64,000 nucleotides of DNA from Bacillota bacterium. Lineage in GTDB: Bacteria > Bacillota > Clostridia > Peptostreptococcales > Anaerovoracaceae. The notes beneath the pieces were generated by a model. The model had not been told where the DNA came from. It worked only from the letters and a program-made list of their open reading frames with translations, and did not search any database. The stretch is taken from assembly GCA_017445315.1 (NCBI GenBank), contig JAFSUI010000012.1, positions 18,690 through 82,689 of the forward strand, given 5' to 3'. Position numbers and translations under genes: made by a program. Positions 24,864 through 34,898 of this stretch are shown in pieces (positions within the stretch are counted from its first letter, which is position 1; the number at the start of each line of letters is the position of its first letter).

Positions 24864-25970
24864 TTAATTATAATCTTTGTTCTTGGAGGCTCTGTCCTCT
24901 TCTCTGTTTCTCTCGACAACCTTGATCTTTTCTTCGTATTTTGCCGCGAGCTCATCGTCACCCTTTTCCTTGGCAATTCTTATCATGCCATCCATTGCAT
25001 CTATATTGCTCGGCGAAAGTTCAAGCACTTTACGATATGCCCATTCGGCTCTCTCGGTTTTACCGATCGATTCATACGAGATCCCAAGATAATAATAGAG
25101 TGGCCACCATTTGTTATAGGCCTCGTCATCTATATAAGGTTCCAGGAGTTCAATCCCCTGTTCATATCTTCCGGCAAGAACCTCGTTATATGCCCTTTCT
25201 ATCTTGACGGGTTCATCGAGCTTTCCTAGCCACTCCGAGACCTCTTTTCTTAGGTTGTCCCACTCCTCCTTGATGGCGGCGGACGTTACGGAAGAACCCT
25301 CCGGAATTCTCTTTGCCGCCTCTTCAAGATGCGCATCATCCGTCAAGCTCATAAATGTATCAAAGGTCAGCTTTGCCTTTAGATATAGCCCAAGATTAAG
25401 GTAAGCATAGCCGAGATAATAATATCCCATCTCAAAGTCGGGAGCCATCATGGTTAGTCGCTCAAAAGACTCTAGCGACTCAGCCTTGAATCTTCCAACA
25501 TACTCCTCGCCTTCTCCCGTTTCATAGCAGTCCCTACACGCCCTTGCATAGCAATATAGAGCATCGCTACTTTCCGGGGCAATATTCACTGCAGCCCTAA
25601 AGAGAAGACACGCTCTCTTAAACTCACCCTTTTCAGCAAGGTCAAGGCCCTCACCAATCAGCGGCTTCACAAACTCTCCCCTAAACGCGCGGTCTATAAA
25701 TTCTTTATACGCAGTGGCATGTTCAAACTCGGGATCGCAGCCTATGACAGCCGCCATACTCCTTGCAAGATTGATTCCCGTAAGATTGGCAAGCTCGGTC
25801 TTTTTAAAAGGAACCGGAACACCGCTTAATATATCCTTCATCTCAATCTTATCCAGATAATCATCCGTAAGCTGATCAAAAAGGTATTCATCCATGAACG
25901 GAAGAAGATAGTCCTTGATGCGGTTTGTTGTTACGGCCTTCATTTCGTTTTTGTTTAGTTTCTTGTCCAT
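24864..25970 (-). CDS. TPR-repeat protein
   Basis: 368 aa, soluble, no signal peptide. An N-terminal helical region with a XRE-like or SAM-like feel (LTGINLARSMAAVIG) is not assignable. Tetratricopeptide-type helix pairs follow at about residues 115-150 (GEFKRACLLFRAAVNIAPES), 180-215 (YYLGYAYLNLGLYLKAKLTF) and 265-335 (YEQGIELLEPYI, YYLGISYESIGKTERAEWAYRKVLELSP). It should act as a protein-binding scaffold. It lies 18 bp after argS on the same strand, so it is probably a downstream member of the mutS2-argS unit. Confidence 0.75.
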   Translation of the reverse strand: MDKKLNKNEMKAVTTNRIKDYLLPFMDEYLFDQLTDDYLDKIEMKDILSGVPVPFKKTELANLTGINLARSMAAVIGCDPEFEHATAYKEFIDRAFRGEFVKPLIGEGLDLAEKGEFKRACLLFRAAVNIAPESSDALYCYARACRDCYETGEGEEYVGRFKAESLESFERLTMMAPDFEMGYYYLGYAYLNLGLYLKAKLTFDTFMSLTDDAHLEEAAKRIPEGSSVTSAAIKEEWDNLRKEVSEWLGKLDEPVKIERAYNEVLAGRYEQGIELLEPYIDDEAYNKWWPLYYYLGISYESIGKTERAEWAYRKVLELSPSNIDAMDGMIRIAKEKGDDELAAKYEEKIKVVERNREEDRASKNKDYN

Positions 25971-25988
25971 ACCTTAACTTTTTTATAA

Positions 25989-27707
25989 CTACATGCGTTC
26001 AGGAGCTTCTATTCCAAGAAGCGCAAGGCCATTTTTGATTACTGTCTTTGTTGCAAGAGTAAGGGCAATCTTGGCAATCTTCTCATCTTCGTTTTCTGTG
26101 ATGATATGCTCATCGTGATAGAATCTGTTAAAGCCCTGAGCGATATCTATAATATGTCTTGTAACAACGGATGGCTCATACTTTTCTCCTGCAAGTTCCA
26201 CATAACTTGGATATGCATAAATGAGCTTGATGAGCTCATGCGCATTCTCAGAGGAGATATAATCAAAATTGATAGCCATATCCTTTGCCTTTGATACAAT
26301 ATCCTCACCTGCGCGTCTCAAGAGGCTTGCGCAACGAGCGTGCGTATATTGAACATAAGGACCTGTCTCGCCATCAAAATTGAGAACGGTATCCCATTTA
26401 AACGTATAGTCCTTGATTCTATTGTTTGAAAGTTCGTTAAATATAACTGCACCTATACCTACCTGAGAAGCTATTTCATCTACATTGTCCGCATCCGGAT
26501 TCTTCTCTGCGATTATCTCTCTCGTCTTATCTACGGCGCTGTTTAGAACGTCTTCTAAGAATACGACTCTTCCCTGTCTCGTGGACATTGTTCCCTCCTC
26601 AAGACTTACAAGACCAAAAGGTACATGAATCGATCCAGACGAGGCTTCGGTATAACCCATTAGTTCCAAAATCTTAAAGAGCTGCTGGAAGTGAAGCGTC
26701 TGCTGTGATGCAACCACATAGATATTCTTGTAGAAATCGTATGTCTCCTTACGATAAACGGCAGCCGCTATATCACGAGTGATGTATAGAGAGCTTCCGT
26801 CACTCTTTTTGATAAGAGCTGTGCCGAGTCCATACTCCTCAAGATCCACAACCTGTGCGCCTCTTGACTCAACCATGAGACCCTTCTCTTCCAATTCATT
26901 TTCTATTCTCGGCATCTTGTCGGAATAAAAGCTTTCGCCGTTATATGAGTCGTACTCTATACCGAGCATTCCATAAACGCGATTGAATTCCTTAAGGCTC
27001 TCGTCTCTGAACCACTGCCAAAGTTCAACTTCTTCCTTCTCACCGTGTTCAAGCTTTGCAAAAATCTGTCTTGCTTCTTCTTCAAGTGAAGGATCCTTCT
27101 CTGCTTCCTCGTGGAATTTTGTATAGTAACCGAGAAGCGTCTTTATAGGAGCTTTTTCTACATCCTCTTTGTTTCCCCAGCGTCTATATGCGGAAATCAT
27201 TTTTCCAAACTGCGTACCATAGTCACCGAGGTGGTTTATCCTGATCATGTCATAGCCAAGTGCTTTATAGATTTTATAGATTGAATTTCCTATGACGGTA
27301 GATCTGATATGTCCTATATGAAAAGGCTTTGCTATGTTTGGCGAACTGTACTCAACAATAACTGTTTTTCCTGCGCCCTTATCCGTAGTTCCAAACGCAT
27401 CGCCCTTATCAAGAACTGTTTTTAATGTTTCGGCTGCGATTTCCGCCTTCGGCAAAAAGATATTTACATAGGCGTTGACTGCTTCTACCTTATCAAAGAT
27501 ACCGCTTGATTCTACAGATTCCGCAACCTCCTGAGCGATAAGTGGCGGCGCCTTTCTCATCACCTTAGCTAGCTTAAAGCAGGGAAATGCAAAGTCTCCC
27601 ATCTTTGAATCCTGTGGGATTTCAATCATTTCTTTTACTTCATCAAATGAGAGTTCACTCACCTTTTCGGAAATGATTTTGGCAATTTCAGATTTAAAAT
27701 CCTTCAT
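25989..27707 (-). CDS. argS: Arginyl-tRNA synthetase
   Basis: Class I aminoacyl-tRNA synthetase charging tRNA-Arg. It has the N-terminal Arg_S_N domain (about 1-95), VEYSSPNIAKPFHIGHIRST with the HIGH motif (about 120-138), and EEGTMSTRQGRVVFL as the KMSKS-equivalent region (about 370). The C-terminal DALR anticodon-binding domain has HARCASLLRRA (about 470). 572 aa, family typical. AGAGG precedes the ATG, 13 bp after mutS2 stops. No T-box was seen upstream. Confidence 0.96.
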   Translation of the reverse strand: MKDFKSEIAKIISEKVSELSFDEVKEMIEIPQDSKMGDFAFPCFKLAKVMRKAPPLIAQEVAESVESSGIFDKVEAVNAYVNIFLPKAEIAAETLKTVLDKGDAFGTTDKGAGKTVIVEYSSPNIAKPFHIGHIRSTVIGNSIYKIYKALGYDMIRINHLGDYGTQFGKMISAYRRWGNKEDVEKAPIKTLLGYYTKFHEEAEKDPSLEEEARQIFAKLEHGEKEEVELWQWFRDESLKEFNRVYGMLGIEYDSYNGESFYSDKMPRIENELEEKGLMVESRGAQVVDLEEYGLGTALIKKSDGSSLYITRDIAAAVYRKETYDFYKNIYVVASQQTLHFQQLFKILELMGYTEASSGSIHVPFGLVSLEEGTMSTRQGRVVFLEDVLNSAVDKTREIIAEKNPDADNVDEIASQVGIGAVIFNELSNNRIKDYTFKWDTVLNFDGETGPYVQYTHARCASLLRRAGEDIVSKAKDMAINFDYISSENAHELIKLIYAYPSYVELAGEKYEPSVVTRHIIDIAQGFNRFYHDEHIITENEDEKIAKIALTLATKTVIKNGLALLGIEAPERM

Positions 27708-27720
27708 AACAAACCTCTTA

Positions 27721-30096
27721 CTAATTCTTTTTCATCGTCACGATAGTGACGCCTTCTCCGCCTTCATTATATGCTCCGGCCTGGTACGACTTTACGAGCT
27801 TATTATGCTTAAGCATATCACGTATTCCATTCTTTAGGATTCCCTCTCCTCTTCCGTGAATGATTGTCGCTTTTTCCAGTCCGGCAATATATACATCATC
27901 TATATATTTTTCTACATCCGCAAGCGCTTCCTCAAGATTCTTTCCGACCACATTGATGCTTGCGGAAACAGTACGCGACTTAGACGCCATCTTTACGACG
28001 GCCTTCTTTGCGGGCGCCTTTCTTTCTTTGCCTTCGTTTATGAGCATGAGATCGCCCACATTAGCAGAAAGCTTAAGTGCACCGATAAGCACCATTACAT
28101 CGCCTTTGTCATCCGGAAGACTTATTATCTCGCCGTTCTGATCCAGAGTTATATGCTTTACCCTATCTCCAACTTTGAGATCCTTGGCATCTACCGGAGC
28201 GCTATTTATCTGTTTTACTACATGAGTGCTGAATCTTGACTCCGCATCCTTAAGACGCCTTCTGGATTCCTCCAGCCTTGCCTGAGCACCCTCCGTGAGT
28301 CCTGTTTTCTGGAGTTCTTTTATTTGCTTTTGGAGTTCCTTTGTTGTTTCCTTTGCTTCTCTCAAGATGTCGCGCGCTTCTTCCTTGGCTTTATCGATTA
28401 TCTCTTGGCGCTTTGCCTCAATCTTTCGTTCTTTGGATTCTACGCTTTCCTTTATGGCTCTCGCTTCCTCAGCGAGCCTTGCGGCTTCCATTCTATCCTG
28501 ATCAGCGGCCTTTCTATCGTCGGCAATTGAGCTTATGACATCTTCAAACTCCATATCGCCGCCTTCTATAAGATTCTCTGCATACTCTATTATCTCCGGC
28601 TTTAATCCTAGTTTCTTTGATATTTCAAAGGCATTGGACTTGCCCGGGATTCCTATTAGGAGCCTATATGTCGGCGAAAGTGTCTCTACATCAAATTCCA
28701 TAGACGCATTTTTTACTCCGTCCGTGGAAAGAGCATATTTTTTTAGCTCCGTATAATGTGTAGTTGCAAATACGCTCGCACCCATTCTCTTAAGCTTGTC
28801 AAGTATTGAAATTGCAAGCGCTGCGCCCTCTGTCGGATCCGTTCCCGCACCAAGCTCATCAAGTAGAACGAGCGAGTCAATCCATGCATCGTCAATTATC
28901 TCTACGATATTTTTCATATGCGATGAGAAAGTAGATAGACTCTGCTCTATGCTCTGCTCATCTCCTATATCCGCAAAAACCTCTGAGTAAATCGGAAGCA
29001 TACTTTCCGAGGATGCCGGAATATGAAGTCCGCTCATTGCCATAAGAGAAAGAAGTCCAACTGTCTTTAGACTAACGGTCTTTCCTCCTGTATTTGGTCC
29101 CGTTATTATGAGCGTGCTATAGCCGTTTCCAATTTCAATATTTATCGGAACGACTTTGTCGGGATCTATCAAAGGATGTCTGGCCTGCACAAGTTTTAGG
29201 TGCTTTCCTTCGTTCATCTTTGGTTCCTCGCCATCCATTCTTCTGGACAACTTGGACTTTGCCATTATGAAATCAAGTTCCTCGACGAGGCCCTGATTGT
29301 TCCTTATCGCGTGATGATTCTCTCCAACCTCAGCGGAAAGCTCTGCCAAAATGCGAGCAATCTCCGCCTGTTCTTCTACAGCAAGCTCGCGAAGCTTATT
29401 ATTCATTTCCACGATGGCCTGTGGCTCAATAAAAAGCGTCTGTCCGCCTTTTGATTGATCGTGAACCATACCGGGGAATTTTTGTCTATACTCCTGCTTT
29501 ACAGGGATTACGTATCTACCGTCCCTCATTGTAACAAGCGAGTCCTGTAGATATGTTTTGTTTTCCGAGGATGCGATTATGCGACTGAGCCTATTCTTAA
29601 GTTCCTCACCCTTTAGCCGGATACTTCTTCTGATATCTCTTAGCTTTGGCGATGCGGCATCCGCCATTTCATCTTCTGAAATAATGCACCTATCGATTTC
29701 TTCTTCCAAACTCGGAAGCGCCACCAAAAGATCAGTCATCGCCTTTATCAAAGGAAGGTCCGGCAATTCCTCGCTCTTCATAAAGCTGATAATCTGACGA
29801 ACAACCGAGAGGTTATAATGCACCTCCAGAAGTTGTTTCATGCTAAGAGTGCCACCCTTTCCCGCAAAGGATAAACTGTTTCTTATATCGTAAAACCCGC
29901 CGATTGGCAGCGGGCCTTTACGCACTATCAGAGAAACCCCTTCCGAGGTTCTCTTTAGCTCTTCCGCGATATCCTGGATTGCAGTATAAGGCTTAAGGTT
30001 TTTTGCCTTTTCCTTTCCACCAAGCGTGGCTGCAAAGTCTGATAACTCGTCGATTATTTTGTGATACTCAAGTACTTTTAGTGACTTTTCTTTCAC
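27721..30096 (-). CDS. mutS2: MutS2 ATPase, degenerate Smr nuclease motif
   Basis: MutS-family ATPase acting on stalled/collided ribosomes or recombination intermediates in Bacillota. It has an N-terminal clamp/lever region, Walker A in ITGPNTGGKTVSLKTVG (about residue 335), Walker B in DSLVLLDELGAGTDP, a long coiled coil (about 520-630) and a KOW-like segment. A C-terminal Smr domain (about 715-791) contains the HGRGEG loop. The usual LDLRG motif of Smr nucleases is replaced by INVVGK. GTG start overlapping the zapA stop by 4 nt (GTGA). 791 aa. Confidence 0.94.
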   Translation of the reverse strand: MKEKSLKVLEYHKIIDELSDFAATLGGKEKAKNLKPYTAIQDIAEELKRTSEGVSLIVRKGPLPIGGFYDIRNSLSFAGKGGTLSMKQLLEVHYNLSVVRQIISFMKSEELPDLPLIKAMTDLLVALPSLEEEIDRCIISEDEMADAASPKLRDIRRSIRLKGEELKNRLSRIIASSENKTYLQDSLVTMRDGRYVIPVKQEYRQKFPGMVHDQSKGGQTLFIEPQAIVEMNNKLRELAVEEQAEIARILAELSAEVGENHHAIRNNQGLVEELDFIMAKSKLSRRMDGEEPKMNEGKHLKLVQARHPLIDPDKVVPINIEIGNGYSTLIITGPNTGGKTVSLKTVGLLSLMAMSGLHIPASSESMLPIYSEVFADIGDEQSIEQSLSTFSSHMKNIVEIIDDAWIDSLVLLDELGAGTDPTEGAALAISILDKLKRMGASVFATTHYTELKKYALSTDGVKNASMEFDVETLSPTYRLLIGIPGKSNAFEISKKLGLKPEIIEYAENLIEGGDMEFEDVISSIADDRKAADQDRMEAARLAEEARAIKESVESKERKIEAKRQEIIDKAKEEARDILREAKETTKELQKQIKELQKTGLTEGAQARLEESRRRLKDAESRFSTHVVKQINSAPVDAKDLKVGDRVKHITLDQNGEIISLPDDKGDVMVLIGALKLSANVGDLMLINEGKERKAPAKKAVVKMASKSRTVSASINVVGKNLEEALADVEKYIDDVYIAGLEKATIIHGRGEGILKNGIRDMLKHNKLVKSYQAGAYNEGGEGVTIVTMKKN

Positions 30097-30554
30097 TGTT
30101 CACCCTTCAGTCTGTCTATCTCGTTCTTAAGCTTAACGTTAGCCATCTGGAGATCAAAGATGCTGTTCTCGTATTCTTTGCACTTCTCGCTAGCCTGTCT
30201 CAGCATTTCTTCGTATTCCTTGACCTTCTGCTCCTGCTCACCTGCGGACTCCTTTGTCTGCTTGGTGTTCTTTTTTGCCTTGTCCAGCATATTCATATAA
30301 TAGCTGGCATTTGCAGCAATCTTTTCTTTTTCGTTATTAAGCTTTCTAACTTCCTTCTCAGCGTCAAGAAGCGCCTCGCTGATGTTGATGGCGGAGAGCA
30401 CGGCAATATTGCTGGTTCCGCTATAGGAACTGGCCTTACTGATTGCCTTCATCTGCTGATCTACTCTGTCCGCAATTTTTCTGATTTCCGACTCACTGCG
30501 GCTTCCTGTTATGGTGTAATCCTGCCCATAAATCTGTACCGTAACCTTGTTCAT
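30093..30554 (-). CDS. zapA: Cell division protein ZapA, extended coiled coil
   Basis: Crosslinks FtsZ filaments at the Z ring. The N-terminal ZapA domain (KVTVQIYGQDYTITGS, then EIRKIADRVDQQM) is followed by a long coiled coil (about residues 60-153). At 153 aa it is longer than the roughly 85-110 aa common in the family; the extra length is coiled coil and a Lys/Glu-rich linker. It sits between pheT and mutS2 in one minus-strand run, the order zapA-mutS2 being common in Bacillota. Confidence 0.9.
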   Translation of the reverse strand: MNKVTVQIYGQDYTITGSRSESEIRKIADRVDQQMKAISKASSYSGTSNIAVLSAINISEALLDAEKEVRKLNNEKEKIAANASYYMNMLDKAKKNTKQTKESAGEQEQKVKEYEEMLRQASEKCKEYENSIFDLQMANVKLKNEIDRLKGEQ

Positions 30555-30585
30555 CCTGACCTCCGTCTCTAAACCACTTATATAA

Positions 30586-33042
30586 CTAATTATCTCTTAT
30601 AACTGCACCGATTTTATCCTTGAGTGCGCGGAGTACATCATTATGCATCTTCTCCGTTTCCTCATCCGTCAAGGTTCTGTCATCATGTCTATAGGTGAGA
30701 CTGAACGCAACACTCTTCTTGCCTTCCCCTACCTGCTCACCTCTATATACGTCAAAGAGTTTAATCTGCCTGAGAAGAGAAGATCCTGCCTCTTTGATGA
30801 CATCTTCTATCTTGGCAACAGTCTCGTCCTCATCCACTATCATGGCAATATCTCTTACCATTGCAGGATATCTCGGAGGACGTGTATAATGCACTTCTCT
30901 ATCCGTATATCCGATTAGCTTATCAAAGAACAATTCTGCCGCATAAGCCCTGACATCGATATCAAAATTCTCCGCCACATCAGGATGTATCTCACCTATG
31001 ATGCCAAGTTCTATATCGTCGCCTTCAGCGGTCTTATACAAAATGCGTGCGCATCTTCCCGGATGATAAACTCCGTATTCGCTTTCGGCAACATATGAAA
31101 TGCGATCGATTCCCATCTTCTCAAACAATGTCTCCAGCATGCCCTTAAGCGTGAAGAAGGTTTCCCCTTCTCCATAGAGTCCAATAGAGAGATCCAGGCT
31201 CTCATCCGGAAGTCCGTTTGGATCTATATAATTCTTTGCAAATACTGTTCCGATTTCGTATGCTCTTACGGCTTCTATTCCGCGTGCATAATTGCGTCCG
31301 AGAACCTCTAGCATGCCCGGCATAAGAATCGTTCTTACGGCAGATGTATCTTCTCCCATAGGATTTATCACCTTAACGGTATCTCTCTCCCAAGAATCTT
31401 CATCTATGCCAAGTGCATCAAATTCTTTTTCGCTGATGAATGAGAATGTCTGTATTTCATTTGCTCCCATTCCCGAAAGTATGTTGCGAGCAAACTTTCT
31501 CATTTCCCAACTCTTGCTGTTTTCTACCTTTGTTGTAAGTGCAGGAAGAGTATTTGGTAGATTGTCGTAGCCGTAGATTCTTGCAACCTCTTCGACATAA
31601 TCAACTTCTTCAAGAAGGTCCTGTCTTACTGAATGTGGTGTGACAACCATATTGTCGCCTTCGCCCTCCACCTTCATTTCTAGGCTTGAGAGAATCTTAA
31701 CCATATCATCTCTCGATAAATCCGTTCCGAGAACTTTGTTGATTCTGCTTACTCTTGCGGTTACTGTAGGTGCAGATTCAGGAACCTTATAAACATCTAC
31801 GGAACCCTCCAGAATCTTTCCGCATCCCAGCATTTCTACCAGTTTGCAAACTCTGTCTGCAGCAGCCTCGCAGAGATTCGGATCTATCCCCTTTTCATAT
31901 CTTCCGGAAGCCTCGGTTCTTAAAACGAGTTTCTTTGATGTCTGTCTTACGGATGAACCGAGGAAGTTTGCGGATTCTATAACTACGGTATTGGTGTCCT
32001 CAAGGATTTCAGAATTAAGTCCACCCATTACACCTGCGAGCGCAATATGCTTTTCTGCATCGTTAATCATGAGCATTGTCTCGTCCAGTTCTCGCTCAAC
32101 TCCGTCAAGCGTAGTGAACTTGTCTCCCTTGGCTGCGACATCGACAACGATTTTATTTCCGGCGAGCGCTCTTATGTCAAATGCATGGAGCGGCTGACCG
32201 TATTCCATCATTACAAAATTTGTAATATCTACGATATTGTTGATCGGACGCATGCCTGCACCCATGAGCCTCTTCTGAAGCCACCATGGCGATTGCTCAA
32301 TTCTTACGTCCTTTATAACCCTTGCGGTATAACGCTTACAGAGATCGGACTTAACTTCTACCGCAATATAGTCAGAAGCTTTTTCGTCTGTCTTTTCGCA
32401 TTCGGTTTCAGGATATTTCATACTTGTTCCAAATGTCGCAGCAGCCTCTCTTGCCATTCCTAACATAGATAGGCAGTCCGGTCTATTTGGTGTAATTTCA
32501 AAATCGATTACAACATCAGAAAGTTCTGTGGCTTCAACAAAGTCCATTCCCAGCTTGTCATCCCAGTTTCCCGGAAGTAGCCAGATTCCGTCCTTTGATG
32601 CCATCGGAACAATCTTATCGCTTAGTCCCAGTTCTTCTGCCGAGCAAATCATTCCTTCTGACTTAACTCCGCGAAGTTCGCCTGCGTGGATATCAACGCC
32701 CTCCGGAACCTTTGGTTGTCCGTGGAGCGGTCCGGGTATATGCGCACCATCTATAGCAACAGGCACATAAGCTCCTTCATAAACATTTGGAGCACCGGTT
32801 ACAATCTGTTTTACATTGTCGCCGAGGTTAACCTGACAAACAACAAGCTTGTCTGCCTCAGGATGCTTTTCTATTTTTTCTATTCGGCCCAGTTTTACAT
32901 TTTTTATTCCGCTACCGATTGCCTCTGTGGTTTCAATGTTGGAACCGCTCATAATCATTCTGTCGCAGAATGATTTTGCCATCGGTTCATTCATCTCCGG
33001 AACATCTATATAATCCTTCAGCCAATTGATGGATACTAACAT
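30586..33042 (-). CDS. pheT: Phenylalanyl-tRNA synthetase beta subunit
   Basis: Non-catalytic subunit of the alpha2-beta2 enzyme, which carries editing. The N-terminal tRNA-binding (EMAP-like) domain is at about residues 40-155. The B3/B4 editing region contains ITPNRPDCLSMLGMAREAA, B5 follows, and the C-terminal ferredoxin-fold anticodon-binding domain has PPRYPAMVRDIAMIVDE (about 725) and SLTYRHDDRTLTDEE. 818 aa, normal. AGGAGAG before the ATG; follows pheS by 9 bp. Confidence 0.96.
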   Translation of the reverse strand: MLVSINWLKDYIDVPEMNEPMAKSFCDRMIMSGSNIETTEAIGSGIKNVKLGRIEKIEKHPEADKLVVCQVNLGDNVKQIVTGAPNVYEGAYVPVAIDGAHIPGPLHGQPKVPEGVDIHAGELRGVKSEGMICSAEELGLSDKIVPMASKDGIWLLPGNWDDKLGMDFVEATELSDVVIDFEITPNRPDCLSMLGMAREAAATFGTSMKYPETECEKTDEKASDYIAVEVKSDLCKRYTARVIKDVRIEQSPWWLQKRLMGAGMRPINNIVDITNFVMMEYGQPLHAFDIRALAGNKIVVDVAAKGDKFTTLDGVERELDETMLMINDAEKHIALAGVMGGLNSEILEDTNTVVIESANFLGSSVRQTSKKLVLRTEASGRYEKGIDPNLCEAAADRVCKLVEMLGCGKILEGSVDVYKVPESAPTVTARVSRINKVLGTDLSRDDMVKILSSLEMKVEGEGDNMVVTPHSVRQDLLEEVDYVEEVARIYGYDNLPNTLPALTTKVENSKSWEMRKFARNILSGMGANEIQTFSFISEKEFDALGIDEDSWERDTVKVINPMGEDTSAVRTILMPGMLEVLGRNYARGIEAVRAYEIGTVFAKNYIDPNGLPDESLDLSIGLYGEGETFFTLKGMLETLFEKMGIDRISYVAESEYGVYHPGRCARILYKTAEGDDIELGIIGEIHPDVAENFDIDVRAYAAELFFDKLIGYTDREVHYTRPPRYPAMVRDIAMIVDEDETVAKIEDVIKEAGSSLLRQIKLFDVYRGEQVGEGKKSVAFSLTYRHDDRTLTDEETEKMHNDVLRALKDKIGAVIRDN

Positions 33043-33051
33043 TTCTCTCTC

Positions 33052-34074
33052 CTATTTGAACTGCTCTATAAATCTCATATCGTTTTCGTAGAGCAGACGA
33101 ATATCATCTATACCGTATTTGAGCATCGCTATTCTCTCTACGCCCATGCCTACTGCAAAGCCGGTGTATTTATCCGTATCGATTCCGCCCGCTCTGTGAA
33201 CATGAGGATGCGTCATGCCGCAACCGAGTATCTCTATCCAACCCGAACCCTTGCAGACATTGCATCCTTTGCCGCCGCATTTGAAGCAGCTTACGTCCAT
33301 CTCAGCCGAAGGCTCTGTGAACGGGAAGTGGTGAGGACGGAATTTTGTTCTTGTCTCCGGACCAAAGAGTTTCTTTGCGAGCATGTCTAGCGTACCCTTA
33401 AGATCCGCCATGGTAATTCCCTCACCTATTACCATCATTTCTACCTGATGGAATGTATGTGAATGTGTTGCATCAGGAGTATCACATCTATAGCAACGTC
33501 CAGGAATTACAATCTTGTATGGAACAGGAAGCCCCTGCTCCGCTCTTATCTCTGCAGAAGAAGTATGCGGTCTCAAAACTATATCAGGTGTGACATAGAA
33601 TGTATCCGTCAAATCTCTTGCAGGATGCGTCGGCGGAGAATTGAGTCCATCAAAGGTATTAAATACCGTATCGATATCCGGCCCCTCATAAACCGAATAA
33701 CCCAAGGTCTCAAAGAATTCCGTAATCTCTTCTATAACTTGAGTTACAGGATGCTTGGTTCCGATCTTGACCTTCACTCCAGGCTCTGTTACGTCGATTT
33801 TTTCTGTTTTAAATCGACCTTGCTTTGCCTTTTCCTTCAGTTCTGAAGCCTTCTTTGCGATTGCTTCAGCAATCTCTTCTTTTACCTTGTTGGCCGCCTG
33901 ACCAAGTTCTTTCTTTTCTTCAGGTGAGAGGTTTCCCATCGACTTAAGAATCTCTGTTACCTCCCCCTTCTTTCCCAAAAAGCGAATTCTAATGTCCTCT
34001 GTATCTTTTTCTAACAGAGCTTCATCAATCTTCTTTTTCGCTTCCTCCAAGATTTGATTTAATCTTTCTTGCAT
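33052..34074 (-). CDS. pheS: Phenylalanyl-tRNA synthetase alpha subunit
   Basis: Class II catalytic subunit, 340 aa. An N-terminal coiled coil (about 1-90) is followed by HPVTQVIEEITEFFETLGY (motif 1), the motif 2 region YRCDTPDATHSHTFHQVE, and the motif 3 region GFAVGMGVERIAMLKYGIDDIR. A CxxC-CxxC segment (CFKCGGKGCNVC, about 270) resembles the zinc-like Cys set found in some bacterial PheS. It overlaps the end of the upstream methyltransferase gene by 16 nt. No T-box leader is present, so regulation comes from the upstream gene. Confidence 0.96.
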   Translation of the reverse strand: MQERLNQILEEAKKKIDEALLEKDTEDIRIRFLGKKGEVTEILKSMGNLSPEEKKELGQAANKVKEEIAEAIAKKASELKEKAKQGRFKTEKIDVTEPGVKVKIGTKHPVTQVIEEITEFFETLGYSVYEGPDIDTVFNTFDGLNSPPTHPARDLTDTFYVTPDIVLRPHTSSAEIRAEQGLPVPYKIVIPGRCYRCDTPDATHSHTFHQVEMMVIGEGITMADLKGTLDMLAKKLFGPETRTKFRPHHFPFTEPSAEMDVSCFKCGGKGCNVCKGSGWIEILGCGMTHPHVHRAGGIDTDKYTGFAVGMGVERIAMLKYGIDDIRLLYENDMRFIEQFK

Positions 34075-34889
34075 CTTCTTCTCACTCTTTCGTATATTAC
34101 TATCCCAAGTGCCATTGCGGCGTTTAGGGACTCTATTCCTTCTCTCATCGGAATCATAAGATTCATTTCCGATATCTCAAGTATTTCTTTGCTTATTCCT
34201 CCGCCCTCGTTTCCGACGATAATCGCAAGCCTTTCATCGGGTGGCATGTCATAGAACATTTTGCCTCCTCGTGGGTCTATGGATATCGGCTTTATACCGA
34301 GTTTCTTAAGTACATCCACGAGTTCTTTTGCGTCTTCTACTTCAGCAATCGGAACCCTAAAGACCGAGCCTGCTGCTGCGCGAACGACCTTTGGAGAAAA
34401 GACATCCACCGTTCCTTTGATTGCTATTATTCCGGAAACCCCGGCAGCGTCTGACGTTCTTATTATCGTTCCGACATTTCCGGGATCCTGAAGTCTATCG
34501 AGTACGACAAGGTCTCCATGTTTGAAGGACTCCATACCGCATCTCGGAATAGAAAAAACACCGATGATACTTCTTCCGTTCTCTGTGCTTGCTATCTTAT
34601 CAAAGAGGTTGTCACTAAGTTCGTAAAAAGAGATATTCTCAATCGACGGATTGTCTGCCAAAACGATATCGTTTAAGAAATCGGTATAGTCAAAGCCGCT
34701 ACGAATAATAATTTCTTTTAGATTCGCACTACTAGAAACAGCATCCTTAATAAGCAGCTCGCCTTCCACCAAAAAACTGCCCTCCCTCTCTCTGTACTTG
34801 CGAGAGAGGAGCTTCTGCCAGGTTTTATATTTTCCGTTTTCTGCGGAAGTTATTTTCTTGAGAGTAGGAAATCTATCTTTCATACACAT
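34059..34889 (-). CDS. TrmH/SpoU-family RNA 2'-O-methyltransferase
   Basis: SPOUT-fold methyltransferase on rRNA or tRNA. An N-terminal substrate-binding domain (about residues 1-110) contains KYRERE GSFLVEGELL. The knot domain has motif 1 LDRLQDPGNVGTIIRTSDAAG (about 128), motif 2 AIIVGNEGGGIS (about 220) and motif 3 SLNAAMALGIVIYE (about 253). 276 aa. The start is uncertain between 34889 and 34883; neither has a strong ribosome site. Lies directly after the ftsZ terminator and overlaps pheS, so phe synthetase expression depends on read-through or on a promoter within this gene. Confidence 0.9.
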   Translation of the reverse strand: MCMKDRFPTLKKITSAENGKYKTWQKLLSRKYREREGSFLVEGELLIKDAVSSSANLKEIIIRSGFDYTDFLNDIVLADNPSIENISFYELSDNLFDKIASTENGRSIIGVFSIPRCGMESFKHGDLVVLDRLQDPGNVGTIIRTSDAAGVSGIIAIKGTVDVFSPKVVRAAAGSVFRVPIAEVEDAKELVDVLKKLGIKPISIDPRGGKMFYDMPPDERLAIIVGNEGGGISKEILEISEMNLMIPMREGIESLNAAMALGIVIYERVRRRCKKD

Positions 34890-34898
34890 CCATTATGC

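Noticed and set aside
27708-27720. T-box before argS or pheS
   Set aside because: The upstream gaps are 13 bp or negative, leaving no space for a T-box leader.
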